Below are positions 33,977 through 41,560 of a stretch of DNA of 41,565 nt, in pieces. The stretch is from an uncultured Clostridia bacterium. Lineage in GTDB: Bacteria; Bacillota; Clostridia; Christensenellales; UBA1242. The notes below the pieces were generated by a model, which was given only the letters and a program-made list of their open reading frames with translations, did not search any database and was not told the DNA's origin. The DNA lies in contig CALWTK010000008.1 of assembly GCA_944384465.1 (NCBI GenBank), positions 1 through 41,565 on the forward strand. Reading direction: 5' to 3'. The stretch's first letter is position 1. Every line of letters begins with the position of its first letter. A program made the translations under genes and the position numbers.

Positions 33977-35548
33977 ATGAGAGTAGTATCAGCAGAATAT
34001 GCGGCGTCACTCATCAAATCAAGAGATACTGTAGGTATCAGTGGTTCAGGTGGTAGCGGTTCTCCAGAAGCTATTTTAAAAGAACTTTTGTTGAGATATA
34101 AGAAAACCAAATCTCCTAAAAATTTGACAGTTACATCTGGTATATCTCCAGGAAATTTGACATATGATGATGTCGGCATGAACTGTCTGAGTGAAGAAGG
34201 TATGGTACGGAAGGCGATCTGTGCACACCTTGGCATGGGGAAGAAATTTGGGGTCGCTATTGGCAAAAATCAATTCCCAGCATTTGGAATTCCACTAGGA
34301 GTATACACTCATCTTTTACGTGCAATCGCGGGAAAGAAACCGGGCGTTTTGACTCATGTGGGGCTGAACACTTTTGTTGACCCAAGGATTGAAGCAGCGT
34401 GTGAAAATGAAAAAGCAAAACAAATTGAATCCATTGTGAAATTGGTAAATATAGACGGAGAAGATAAATTATTTTTCCCTTCATTCCCTATAAATGTGGT
34501 GTTGATAAAAGCGACTTACAGTGATACAAAGGGCAATCTATCTTTAGAGTGGGAAGGCATCATAGGAGAGCAATTTCAATTAGCTGCTGCCGCACATAAT
34601 AGTGGCGGCATTGTGATAGTACAGGTGGAGAAGATCGTTGAATACGGAACGCTAAAAGCTAAAGACGTGCTAATCCCAGCCAATCTCGTAGATTACGTAG
34701 TCGTTGCGACTCCTGACAAATCTATGGGCGACTACAATATACCAAAACATATTCCTAGTTTGGTCGGGAAGAGTAGGATGGAATTAGATGAGATAAAACC
34801 TATAGATTTGAGCGAACGAAAGATATGTGCTAGACGCGCCATGATGGAATTACATAAAGGAGTTCTTGTAAATCTTGGTGTAGGCATGCCTGAACTGGTT
34901 GCCAACGTGCTGAACGAAGAAGGCTGTATAGATGATATGACCCTATCTATTGAGACTGGCATCACAGGTGGAGTCGCACAGAGTGGAGTTGCCTTTGGAG
35001 TGGCGTACAATGCGGACTCAATAATTGGAGATGCATCAATGTTCGATCTGTATGACGGAGGAGTACTTGATGCGGCAATTTTGGGCCTTGCTGAAGTGGA
35101 CAAAGAAGGTAATGTCAATGTCTCAAAATTTGGTGAAAGAGTGACCGGACCGGGTGGGTTCATCAATATCACACAAAACACTCATAAGATAGTCTTTATG
35201 GGGACATTTACGTCTGGTGGACTCAAAATATCTACCAATAAAAATGGATTAAAAATTAATAATGAAGGCAGGAACAAAAAGTTCGTGGACAAAGTTCAAC
35301 AAATAACTTTTTCCGCAAAAAATGCTATCAAAAACAATCAAGATATCACATATGTGACCGAACGCGCTGTGTTCAAATTGACTAGCAAAGGTATAAAACT
35401 GATCGAGATCGCGCCTAATGTTGATCTGAAACGCGATATTTTGAGTCATATGGATTTTAAACCTATAATTGCAAAAGATTTAAAAATCATGGACAAGCGA
35501 ATTTTCAAGGCAGCGAAAATGAATTATTCGCTAAAACCTAAAGACTAA
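33977..35548 (+). CDS. Acetate/propionate-type CoA-transferase (YdiF/Pct family I)
   Basis: 523 aa. Both halves of a fused family I CoA-transferase are present: GSGGSGSPEAIL (23-34) in the alpha part, and GVGMPELVANVL then SIETGITGGV (324-333) in the beta part, where E326 is the expected catalytic Glu that forms the glutamyl-CoA thioester. GNVNVSKFGERVTGPGGF is typical near the end. It moves CoA between short-chain acids, probably in fermentation of propionate, butyrate or lactate. Substrate cannot be told from sequence. ATG preceded by AGGGGG; terminator follows. Confidence 0.92.
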   Translation: MRVVSAEYAASLIKSRDTVGISGSGGSGSPEAILKELLLRYKKTKSPKNLTVTSGISPGNLTYDDVGMNCLSEEGMVRKAICAHLGMGKKFGVAIGKNQFPAFGIPLGVYTHLLRAIAGKKPGVLTHVGLNTFVDPRIEAACENEKAKQIESIVKLVNIDGEDKLFFPSFPINVVLIKATYSDTKGNLSLEWEGIIGEQFQLAAAAHNSGGIVIVQVEKIVEYGTLKAKDVLIPANLVDYVVVATPDKSMGDYNIPKHIPSLVGKSRMELDEIKPIDLSERKICARRAMMELHKGVLVNLGVGMPELVANVLNEEGCIDDMTLSIETGITGGVAQSGVAFGVAYNADSIIGDASMFDLYDGGVLDAAILGLAEVDKEGNVNVSKFGERVTGPGGFINITQNTHKIVFMGTFTSGGLKISTNKNGLKINNEGRNKKFVDKVQQITFSAKNAIKNNQDITYVTERAVFKLTSKGIKLIEIAPNVDLKRDILSHMDFKPIIAKDLKIMDKRIFKAAKMNYSLKPKD

Positions 35549-35570
35549 TTACATTATTGTTTATAGTATT

Positions 35571-35597
35571 ATTCCCTACATCGTAGGGAATTTTTTA
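35571..35597 (+). terminator. Terminator of the CoA-transferase gene
   Basis: ATTCCCTAC (35571-35579) pairs with GTAGGGAAT (35583-35591) around ATC, followed by a T-run. The T-run covers the stop codon of the convergent small gene. Confidence 0.92.
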
Positions 35598-35780
35598 TAT
35601 AAATCCACGTTGCTGACTATCTATGTAACAACAATTTCTATTTTGATTGTTGTAACCATATGCGCCCAGCGCTAACAATAAAAGTAACAAGAATGTCGTA
35701 TTGCTGACCAAATCAGTATTTGTCGCTTGTGCAATCACCGCTATTAAAATAGCAAATAATATATAGAATGCATTGTTCAT
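35595..35780 (-). CDS. Small membrane protein, 61 aa
   Basis: Two hydrophobic segments (about 4-20, AFYILFAILIAVIAQ, and 29-43, TFLLLLLLALGAYGY) and a Cys-Cys pair near the end. Not recognised. AAGGAGCGAG before the ATG and a well-spaced promoter support expression. It ends against the CoA-transferase terminator. Confidence 0.72.
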   Translation of the reverse strand: MNNAFYILFAILIAVIAQATNTDLVSNTTFLLLLLLALGAYGYNNQNRNCCYIDSQQRGFI

Positions 35781-35800
35781 TTTCTCGCTCCTTATAAATT

Positions 35801-35829
35801 TTTCTATGTTAAATTTATTTATTCGTCAA
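35801..35829 (-). promoter_or_regulatory. Promoter of the 61-aa membrane protein
   Basis: On the minus strand TTGACG (35829-35824) and TAGAAA (35806-35801) with a 17-bp spacer. It lies in the 103-bp divergent gap to the ArsR-type gene, so that regulator could act on it. Confidence 0.65.
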
Positions 35830-35848
35830 ATTTAGATAGTGTGAATGA

Positions 35849-35877
35849 TTTGTAAAATTTTCATTTGATCCTAAAAT
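35849..35877 (+). promoter_or_regulatory. Possible promoter of the ArsR-type gene
   Basis: TAAAAT at 35872-35877 with a poor -35 (TTTGTA, 17 bp away). The ATG begins 7 nt after the last base of the -10, again with no ribosome binding site between. Confidence 0.45.
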
Positions 35878-35883
35878 CATAAT

Positions 35884-36216
35884 ATGAGTATTGATAGAAA
35901 ATTAGATTGTAGAGAAGAGATAGCCTTACGCCATTATATGCCAGATAAAAACAATTTGAAAAGTCTGACGACCTTTTTCTATGCGTTTAGCGATGATACG
36001 AGGTTGAAGATCATAATACTGTTGACGATCAAGCCATTGTGTGTAGGAGATATTTCAATTATCCTATCCTCCAATCAAACGACAATCAGCCATCAGTTGA
36101 AAATATTAAAATCATTAAATATCGTGTCCTGCGATAGGAACGGAAAAAACATCATCTATTACATAAAAAATCCGAGCATTGAAAGCGTGTTGAGTGCGAC
36201 TGTAGATTGCATATAA
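35884..36216 (+). CDS. ArsR/SmtB-family transcriptional regulator
   Basis: 110 aa winged-helix protein: FYAFSDDTRLKIIILLTIKPLCVGDISIILSSNQTTISHQLKILKSLNIV (in parts), with the recognition helix about 66-80 and a wing CDRNGKNIIYYI. No clear metal-binding CxC-type site is seen in the helix (the ELCVCDL motif of classical members reads PLCVGDI), so it may sense something else. Targets are unknown; the divergent 61-aa gene is the closest candidate. Confidence 0.87.
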   Translation: MSIDRKLDCREEIALRHYMPDKNNLKSLTTFFYAFSDDTRLKIIILLTIKPLCVGDISIILSSNQTTISHQLKILKSLNIVSCDRNGKNIIYYIKNPSIESVLSATVDCI

Positions 36217-36254
36217 TTTAAAGCAAAAATGCCCTGTGATTCATACAATAGAAT

Positions 36255-36770
36255 ATGAAAATTGTATGTGTCGCGGGTGGTAGTTATAAATCTTTTTATT
36301 TAAATTATGTCACAAAACTAAAAAAATGTGATTTGTTGATTTTTAATTTTGGCATATTGTATGATTATGACATACATGACGAACTCATGGGGAACGGGGT
36401 CGTCACAAAAGAACTGATGAATCTATCAAATAGATTAGATACACAAATTGTAGCAGGTATTTTTGTCAAATACAAAAATAAAATTGAAAAATCAATCATA
36501 ATATGTAATAAAGATAAAATTGAATTAAATCAAATATCTTTATGTGCAAAAATTATTGTAAAAAACAAAACATTTATGGTGGGTGACGAAAATACAAAGT
36601 TAAATTCAAAAAATAAAATTATTTTATCCTCAAAGAGATTGTATCCAAATTTAGAGCACTGCGCTTTAAATAAATTTTACGTATTTTTAGATGAATTTGG
36701 CGTAACTTTCGTTGAAAAACGAAAAATGACAAGAAAATTCAACAAATATTCGAAATTTGTTTTGAAATAA
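36255..36770 (+). CDS. Hypothetical protein, 171 aa, faintly nitrilase-like
   Basis: Not firmly recognised. The order of elements (KKCDLLIFNFGILYDYDI, LSNRLDTQIVAGIFVKY, then a strand with SIIICNKD) loosely recalls the N-terminal half of carbon-nitrogen hydrolases, but the catalytic Glu, Lys and Cys are not evident and it is far shorter than the 260-300 aa family. A TACAAT -10-like box ends 6 nt before the ATG and there is no ribosome binding site, so it may be leaderless or read through from the ArsR-type gene, 38 bp upstream. Confidence 0.62.
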   Translation: MKIVCVAGGSYKSFYLNYVTKLKKCDLLIFNFGILYDYDIHDELMGNGVVTKELMNLSNRLDTQIVAGIFVKYKNKIEKSIIICNKDKIELNQISLCAKIIVKNKTFMVGDENTKLNSKNKIILSSKRLYPNLEHCALNKFYVFLDEFGVTFVEKRKMTRKFNKYSKFVLK

Positions 36771-36789
36771 TTTTTACCTGTGTTATAAT
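36762..36789 (+). promoter_or_regulatory. Promoter of pgk-tpiA-gpmI
   Basis: TTGAAA (36762-36767) and TATAAT (36784-36789) with a 16-bp spacer, 43 bp before the pgk ATG. No operator palindrome is obvious beside it. Confidence 0.75.
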
Positions 36790-36832
36790 GTGAAAAATAA
36801 AAATCGGTGTATTCTTTTTATATGGAGACTAT

Positions 36833-38014
36833 ATGAAAAAAACAATTAGAGATATTGACGTCAATGGTAAACGTTGTCTAGTTAGAGTCGACTACAACGT
36901 GCCAATGAACGCTGAATTGAAAATTGTGGACGATACTCGTATTGTTGCCACTCTTCCAACAATAAATTATTTAGTCGATCATGGGGCTAAGGTTATTTTG
37001 TGCTCGCACTTAGGTAGGCCCAATGGACAGGTGAACACCAAATTGTCCTTGAGGCCAGTGCTGGCAAGGCTATCGAAATTGCTAAACAAGCCAATTTCTT
37101 TTGCAGAAGATGTGTTGGATAAATCTACAGACGAGATGGTGGACAGGATGCAAAATGGCGACATCTTGATGCTAGAAAATATTCGTTTTTATAAACAAGA
37201 AGATGAAAATGATCCAAAATTTGCAAAAAGACTAGCAGATTTAGCTGATATATATGTGTTTGAAGCATTCGCTACAGCGCATAGAAAGCATGCATCAACT
37301 TATGGTGTGGCATCATTGTTACCATCAGTTATAGGCTTTTTGGTAGAGCAAGAGTTGCAAGTGTTTGATAAAGTGTTGAACAATCCAGAACATCCTTTTG
37401 TCGCTATCTTGGGCGGAGCTAAAATATCAGATAAGTTGCCAGTGATTGAAAACTTGTTGGACAAAGTAGATTATATCTTGATTGGCGGAGGGATGGCATA
37501 TACTTTCATCAAGGCTATTGGTGGTAATATAGGGATGTCAATTATAGATAATACAAAGTTAGATCTAGCAAAAGAGATCTTGGATAAAGCAAAAGAAAAA
37601 GGCGTGAAAATCATGCTACCTATTGACAACGTTGGCGCAAAAGAATTTAGTGAAGACGCGGAGACAAAATTGTTCAATAGTGGTTTCTTTGCTGACGATT
37701 ATCAAGGCATGGATATTGGACCTAAAACAATCAAGATGTTCAAAAAGATCATCAAAAAAGCACGTACAATTGTATGGAACGGACCTTTAGGCGTGTATGA
37801 ATATGATAAATTCAAAAAAGGCACAAACAAAATCGCCAAATATGTAGCAAAAAGCAAAGCTATCTCGCTTATTGGCGGCGGGGACAGCATAGCAGCTATT
37901 CAGTCATTAGGTGTGGCGAAAAAGGTCACACATCTGTCTACTGGTGGCGGAGCATCATTGATGTTGTTGCAGGGGAAGACTCTTCCTTGTGTTGAATTAA
38001 TTGAAGATATTTAG
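36833..38014 (+). CDS. pgk: Phosphoglycerate kinase
   Basis: 393 aa; makes ATP from 1,3-bisphosphoglycerate. RVDYNVPMN (18-26) and HLGRP (59-63) bind substrate; GGAKISDKLPVIENLL is the hinge-side loop; NGPLGVYEYDKFKKGT and LIGGGDSIAAIQSLG with HLSTGGGASL bind nucleotide. Normal length. First gene of a glycolytic operon; the usual gapA before it is absent. Confidence 0.98.
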   Translation: MKKTIRDIDVNGKRCLVRVDYNVPMNAELKIVDDTRIVATLPTINYLVDHGAKVILCSHLGRPNGQVNTKLSLRPVLARLSKLLNKPISFAEDVLDKSTDEMVDRMQNGDILMLENIRFYKQEDENDPKFAKRLADLADIYVFEAFATAHRKHASTYGVASLLPSVIGFLVEQELQVFDKVLNNPEHPFVAILGGAKISDKLPVIENLLDKVDYILIGGGMAYTFIKAIGGNIGMSIIDNTKLDLAKEILDKAKEKGVKIMLPIDNVGAKEFSEDAETKLFNSGFFADDYQGMDIGPKTIKMFKKIIKKARTIVWNGPLGVYEYDKFKKGTNKIAKYVAKSKAISLIGGGDSIAAIQSLGVAKKVTHLSTGGGASLMLLQGKTLPCVELIEDI

Positions 38015-38021
38015 GGGTATT

Positions 38022-38729
38022 ATGCACAAAATTATTGTTGCTAACTACAAGATGAACGGTAGCAAGAAATTGTATCGTCATATTCTAAATAAATTGAATA
38101 AATTAGAATTGAAGGACACAGCACTTATATTGTGTCCGCCTTTTCTTTATTTGCCATTTTTCAAAATTTCTAATGACGCCATTCATTTAGGGGTGCAAGA
38201 TATCTCGAATACCATCAACAAAAAGTCTACAGGTCAGATCAGTCCTAAGATGGCGAAGGAATTTGGCGCGGAATATTCTATAGTTGGGCATAGTGAGAGA
38301 AGAAGTCTAGGAGAGACGGACGAGCTGATTAATCAAAAGATAAATGTGTTGCTATCTAGCGACATGACCCCGATTTTATGCGTCGGAGAGAAATCTAAAG
38401 ATGAAAATTTAAACATAGTCCTAAAACAATTGAAGGACGCTATAAAGGGTATAAAAAATCATTTTGAGTTAATCATTGCTTATGAGCCAGTTTGGGCTAT
38501 AGGTACAGGAGAGATTCCTTCTATTGCGCATGTGAATAAAGTGGCAAAATCTTTAAGAAAATTTTTAGATAAAGTTGATGTAGATTATAAAATTTTATAT
38601 GGTGGCAGTATTTCTGATGAAAACTATCAAGATATGGCGAGAAGTGAGATTGACGGATTTTTGATAGGCGGTATTTCGTTGGAAGTCAACAAATTCATTG
38701 AAATAGTAAAGGGAATAGATAATGAGTAG
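38022..38729 (+). CDS. tpiA: Triosephosphate isomerase
   Basis: 235 aa, slightly short of 250. K10 in NYKMNG (usually NWKMN), H90 in VGHSERR, E155 in AYEPVWAIGTG and the phosphate loop YGGS at 193-196 complete the active site. ATG 38022 follows AGGGG, 7 bp after the pgk stop; the in-frame TTG at 38001 lies inside pgk. The stop overlaps the gpmI start by 8 bp. Confidence 0.97.
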   Translation: MHKIIVANYKMNGSKKLYRHILNKLNKLELKDTALILCPPFLYLPFFKISNDAIHLGVQDISNTINKKSTGQISPKMAKEFGAEYSIVGHSERRSLGETDELINQKINVLLSSDMTPILCVGEKSKDENLNIVLKQLKDAIKGIKNHFELIIAYEPVWAIGTGEIPSIAHVNKVAKSLRKFLDKVDVDYKILYGGSISDENYQDMARSEIDGFLIGGISLEVNKFIEIVKGIDNE

Positions 38730-40197
38730 AAAGGGGATTTTATTAATTTTAGATGGATATGGAGAAGGCAAAGACGACCCCTTCAATGCTGTGAAAAATG
38801 CAGACACTCCTACGCTTGATGCTTTGCATAAAAAGAGCTATTCTTTGCTCAAGGCTGATGGAGAAGCGGTGGGTCTTTTTGCAAAAGAGTTGGGAGGTAG
38901 TGAAGTCGGGCATACGACTATAGGAGCGGGCAGGATTGTGCCCTCTGTAGCTAAAAAAATACACGATGATTTGCTCTCGGGGGCGTTTTTTGAAAGCAAA
39001 GAACTCAACAAAGTCCTTGATAGATTAAAGCAAAATGATGGAGATCTTCATTTGATAGGTCTGATGAGTGACAAGAATATCCATAGCGATATCAATCATG
39101 CTTTTGCTATCTTGAACATGGCTCAAAATAAAGCGAGACATATCTATATTCATTTTATTACAGATGGTAGAGATACGGGCAGTTTTGAAAGTCTAAAATA
39201 TCTGAAACTTTTGAGAAAAAATATGAATGAATATACCAATTGTGAGATCGCTAGTGTGATGGGCAGATTCTATGCTATGGATAGAGAGAACAACCTAGAC
39301 AGGACAGAACTGGCAATTGAGTACATGTTCAAAAAAGAAGGGGCAATCTCTCAAACTGAAATTGAGTCTTATATCAAAAGTCAACACAAACTTGGCGTCA
39401 CAGATGAATATATTCACCCAGTCCATGTGAAGACAAAAGACGAGATGAAAATATCGGATAAAGACTGTCTGTTCTTCTTTAATTTTAGAGAAGATAGACT
39501 GCGTCAAATTGTGAAATCGTCATCTCAAATTTGCAAAAATATTGTCACTATGTCTCGAGTGGCGGGCGTTAAGACGGTAGTATTGTATTCAGCAAATAAA
39601 GTGAAAAATACATTGAGCGAATTTTTATCACAACAAAATTTAAGGCAGATAAAAATCAGTGAAACGACAAAATATGCACACGTTACTTATTTTTTGAATG
39701 GTGGATACGAAGAGCCTTTTAAAAATGAAGATAGAGTACATGTGCCCACTATAAAAACGGACAATTTCAGCAAAACTCCAAAAATGCGTGCAAAAGAGAT
39801 TACGGACGAAGTCATAAAAGCGATTGATGAAAAATATGACGCAATCATTGTGAATTATTCTAATCCCGACATGTTGGGGCATACGGGCGACTATGACGCG
39901 ACGGTGAAATCTTTGGAGTTCGTTGATAAATGTGTCAAACGAGTGATTGACAAAGCAAAGAGAGGAGATTATTTTTTGCTGATCACTGCCGATCACGGCA
40001 ACAGCGAAATGATGCGTACACCGGAAGGTTTACCGCACACTGCACACACTCACAATAGGGTAATGTGTGTCATTTTAGACAAAACAGACATAAAGATGCG
40101 AAAATATGGCGAATTACAAGATATCGCTCCAACGTTTTTGGAATTGATGCAGTTACCTAAAAATAAATTTTTTGAAGGTAAAAGCTTAATTTTATAA
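38722..40197 (+). CDS. gpmI: Cofactor-independent phosphoglycerate mutase
   Basis: 491 aa, a little shorter than the usual 510. Two-metal alkaline-phosphatase-fold enzyme: DGYGEG near the start, nucleophile S60 in GGSEVGH, GRDTG, GRFYAMDRENN, NYSNPDMLGHTGD, TADHGNSEMM and PHTAHTHNRV supply the metal and substrate ligands. Converts 3- to 2-phosphoglycerate. Overlap with tpiA implies coupling. Enolase, often next, is missing here. Confidence 0.96.
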   Translation: MSRKGILLILDGYGEGKDDPFNAVKNADTPTLDALHKKSYSLLKADGEAVGLFAKELGGSEVGHTTIGAGRIVPSVAKKIHDDLLSGAFFESKELNKVLDRLKQNDGDLHLIGLMSDKNIHSDINHAFAILNMAQNKARHIYIHFITDGRDTGSFESLKYLKLLRKNMNEYTNCEIASVMGRFYAMDRENNLDRTELAIEYMFKKEGAISQTEIESYIKSQHKLGVTDEYIHPVHVKTKDEMKISDKDCLFFFNFREDRLRQIVKSSSQICKNIVTMSRVAGVKTVVLYSANKVKNTLSEFLSQQNLRQIKISETTKYAHVTYFLNGGYEEPFKNEDRVHVPTIKTDNFSKTPKMRAKEITDEVIKAIDEKYDAIIVNYSNPDMLGHTGDYDATVKSLEFVDKCVKRVIDKAKRGDYFLLITADHGNSEMMRTPEGLPHTAHTHNRVMCVILDKTDIKMRKYGELQDIAPTFLELMQLPKNKFFEGKSLIL

Positions 40198-40204
40198 TTC
40201 AATC

Positions 40205-40233
40205 TTGACAATAGTAAGGTTATTTGCTAAAAT
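40205..40233 (+). promoter_or_regulatory. Promoter of the 76-aa membrane protein gene
   Basis: TTGACA (40205-40210) and TAAAAT (40228-40233), 17-bp spacer. The ATG begins 9 nt after the last base of the -10, so the transcript would carry at most a few leader bases. Confidence 0.78.
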
Positions 40234-40241
40234 ATAAATAT

Positions 40242-40472
40242 ATGTTGAAATCCTTTTATTATCAATTTGTGAATTTTATTCAAGAGATGCATCCAGCATG
40301 GTTTGCTTTGATTTGGCTTGCCATATTCGTTTGCTCTGCTATGTGTGTGATGAAATTTTTTATGGCTTATAAATATAAAGACAAACATAAAAAATTTGTC
40401 AAAGTTGGCATGCTAATTTTAGCTATAATCTTGTTCGCAATTTTGATATTCTTGACATATATTAGAAAGTAA
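40242..40472 (+). CDS. Small two-helix membrane protein, 76 aa
   Basis: Two hydrophobic helices (about 19-42, AWFALIWLAIFVCSAMCVMKFF, in parts, and 54-73, VGMLILAIILFAILIFLTYI) joined by a basic loop KYKDKHKKFVK. Function unknown. ATG 40242 was chosen over the upstream TTG because the TTG lies in the promoter. No ribosome binding site. Confidence 0.65.
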   Translation: MLKSFYYQFVNFIQEMHPAWFALIWLAIFVCSAMCVMKFFMAYKYKDKHKKFVKVGMLILAIILFAILIFLTYIRK

Positions 40473-40482
40473 TTAAAAAGAC

Positions 40483-40511
40483 TTGTCTTAAATTTTAAGT
40501 TATGGTATACT
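40483..40511 (+). promoter_or_regulatory. Promoter of secG
   Basis: TTGTCT (40483-40488) and TATACT (40506-40511), 17-bp spacer, 27 bp before the ATG. Confidence 0.75.
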
Positions 40512-40538
40512 AAAATCTAGTTCGGAGGATATATTATT

Positions 40539-40835
40539 ATGTTTTTAGCTACAGTCCCTAATTGGATCACCACTAGTTTTCCAATCTTTGAGAGAATATG
40601 TTTGGTCATATTGGCGTTGTTGTGTTTAGTCATGATCGTTTTGGTCTTCATGCAGATCACTGGCGGAAGCAATACTAGCAATGTCATCACTGGCAATCAA
40701 GATAGTTATTATGCTCAAAATAAATCTGGTTCTCGTGAAGGTAGAATTACAAGATTGATATACATTTGTTTAGGATTGATTGCATTCTTTGCTATATTGT
40801 ATTTTGTATTCTTAAAAATCCCTACATTGTTTTAA
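40539..40835 (+). CDS. secG: Protein translocase subunit SecG
   Basis: 98 aa with two membrane helices flanking a hydrophilic loop. LCLVMIVLVFMQITGGSNTSNVITGN (in parts) is the SecG hallmark (lvlmQ...G), and REGRITRLIYICLGLIAFF the second helix. It aids SecA-driven export with SecYE. CGGAGG precedes the ATG. Location after a pgk-tpiA-gpmI cluster is standard in Firmicutes. Confidence 0.93.
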   Translation: MFLATVPNWITTSFPIFERICLVILALLCLVMIVLVFMQITGGSNTSNVITGNQDSYYAQNKSGSREGRITRLIYICLGLIAFFAILYFVFLKIPTLF

Positions 40836-40857
40836 AAATGGCTTTGCCATTTTTTTT
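40834..40857 (+). terminator. Terminator of secG
   Basis: AAAAATGGC (40834-40842) pairs with GCCATTTTT (40846-40854) around TTT, followed by more T. The stem begins within the secG stop codon. The IS200 element begins right behind its T-tail. Confidence 0.92.
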
Positions 40858-40872
40858 ATTGCTGTAAATGAA

Positions 40873-40895
40873 AACCCCCAGATAGTCTGGGGGTT
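40873..40895 (+). repeat. IS200 left-end hairpin
   Basis: AACCCCCAGA (40873-40882) pairs with TCTGGGGGTT (40886-40895) around TAG. In IS200 elements the left-end palindrome is recognised by TnpA and also blocks transcription entering from outside. Confidence 0.85.
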
Positions 40896-40919
40896 CGGTT
40901 GAGGTTTACCGATGGACAG

Positions 40920-40986
40920 ATTTCTCCTTTTATGTTAAGATTAACTTGTAGCCCGCAAAGCAACAAGTAAACATAAAAGGAGAAAT
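40920..40986 (+). promoter_or_regulatory. Stem sequestering the tnpA ribosome binding site
   Basis: TTTCTCCTTTTATGTT (40921-40936) is the perfect complement of AACATAAAAGGAGAAA (40970-40985), which contains the AGGAG of tnpA; one further A-T pair extends it, and ACTTGT/ACAAGT (40944-40949 with 40963-40968) continues the stem inward. Such a stem represses transposase translation in IS200. Confidence 0.88.
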
Positions 40987-40987
40987 A

Positions 40988-41446
40988 ATGTCAAAAGAAA
41001 CCAATCTTAGTTTAGCACATACGACTTGGAATTGCAAGTACCATGTCGTTTTTGCTCCAAAATATAGAAGAAAGGTGTTTTTCCATCAGAAGAGGCTAGA
41101 AGTAGGAGCAATTCTAAGGAGTTTGTGCGAATGGAAAAATGTAATCATACATGAGGCAGAAGTCTGCCCAGACCATGTACACATGTTAATTTCAATCCCA
41201 CCAAAGTTAAGTGTAAGCGGTTTTATGGGATACTTAAAAGGAAAGAGTAGCGTACTAATATACCAAAAATATGCAAATATGAAATTTAAATATAGGAATA
41301 GAGAGTTTTGGTGCAGAGGGTATTACGTAGATAACGTAGGTAAAAATAAAAGGGCGATAGCCGAATATATAGCAAATCAACTAAAGGAAGATAGAGAGAT
41401 GGAACAAATGACGATACAAGAGATAACGGACCCATTTAAAAAGTAG
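40988..41446 (+). CDS. tnpA: IS200-family transposase TnpA (Y1 HUH)
   Basis: 152 aa, full length. LAHTTWNCKYHVVFAPKYRRKVF at the start (in parts), the HUH metal site H63-V-H65 in PDHVHML, and the catalytic Tyr127 in AIAEYIANQ. It cuts and joins single-stranded DNA at the end hairpins. All catalytic residues are present, so it may be active. Translation is held down by the stem just upstream. Confidence 0.96.
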   Translation: MSKETNLSLAHTTWNCKYHVVFAPKYRRKVFFHQKRLEVGAILRSLCEWKNVIIHEAEVCPDHVHMLISIPPKLSVSGFMGYLKGKSSVLIYQKYANMKFKYRNREFWCRGYYVDNVGKNKRAIAEYIANQLKEDREMEQMTIQEITDPFKK

Positions 41447-41510
41447 AAGATTTGCGACAAAGCAGAAATGCGAAGCATAACCGAACAAGATTTCTTGTGG
41501 GCTACGAGAG

Positions 41511-41560
41511 GAGGGTTTTACCCTCAAATGAAAAACCACCAGGTTCACTGGTGGATTTTT
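41511..41560 (+). repeat. IS200 right-end hairpins
   Basis: CCACCAG (41536-41542) pairs with CTGGTGG (41548-41554) around GTTCA, followed by ATTTTT, matching the left end in layout. A smaller GAGGG/CCCTC hairpin (41511-41515 with 41521-41525) precedes it. The outer one may also terminate tnpA transcription. Confidence 0.8.
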
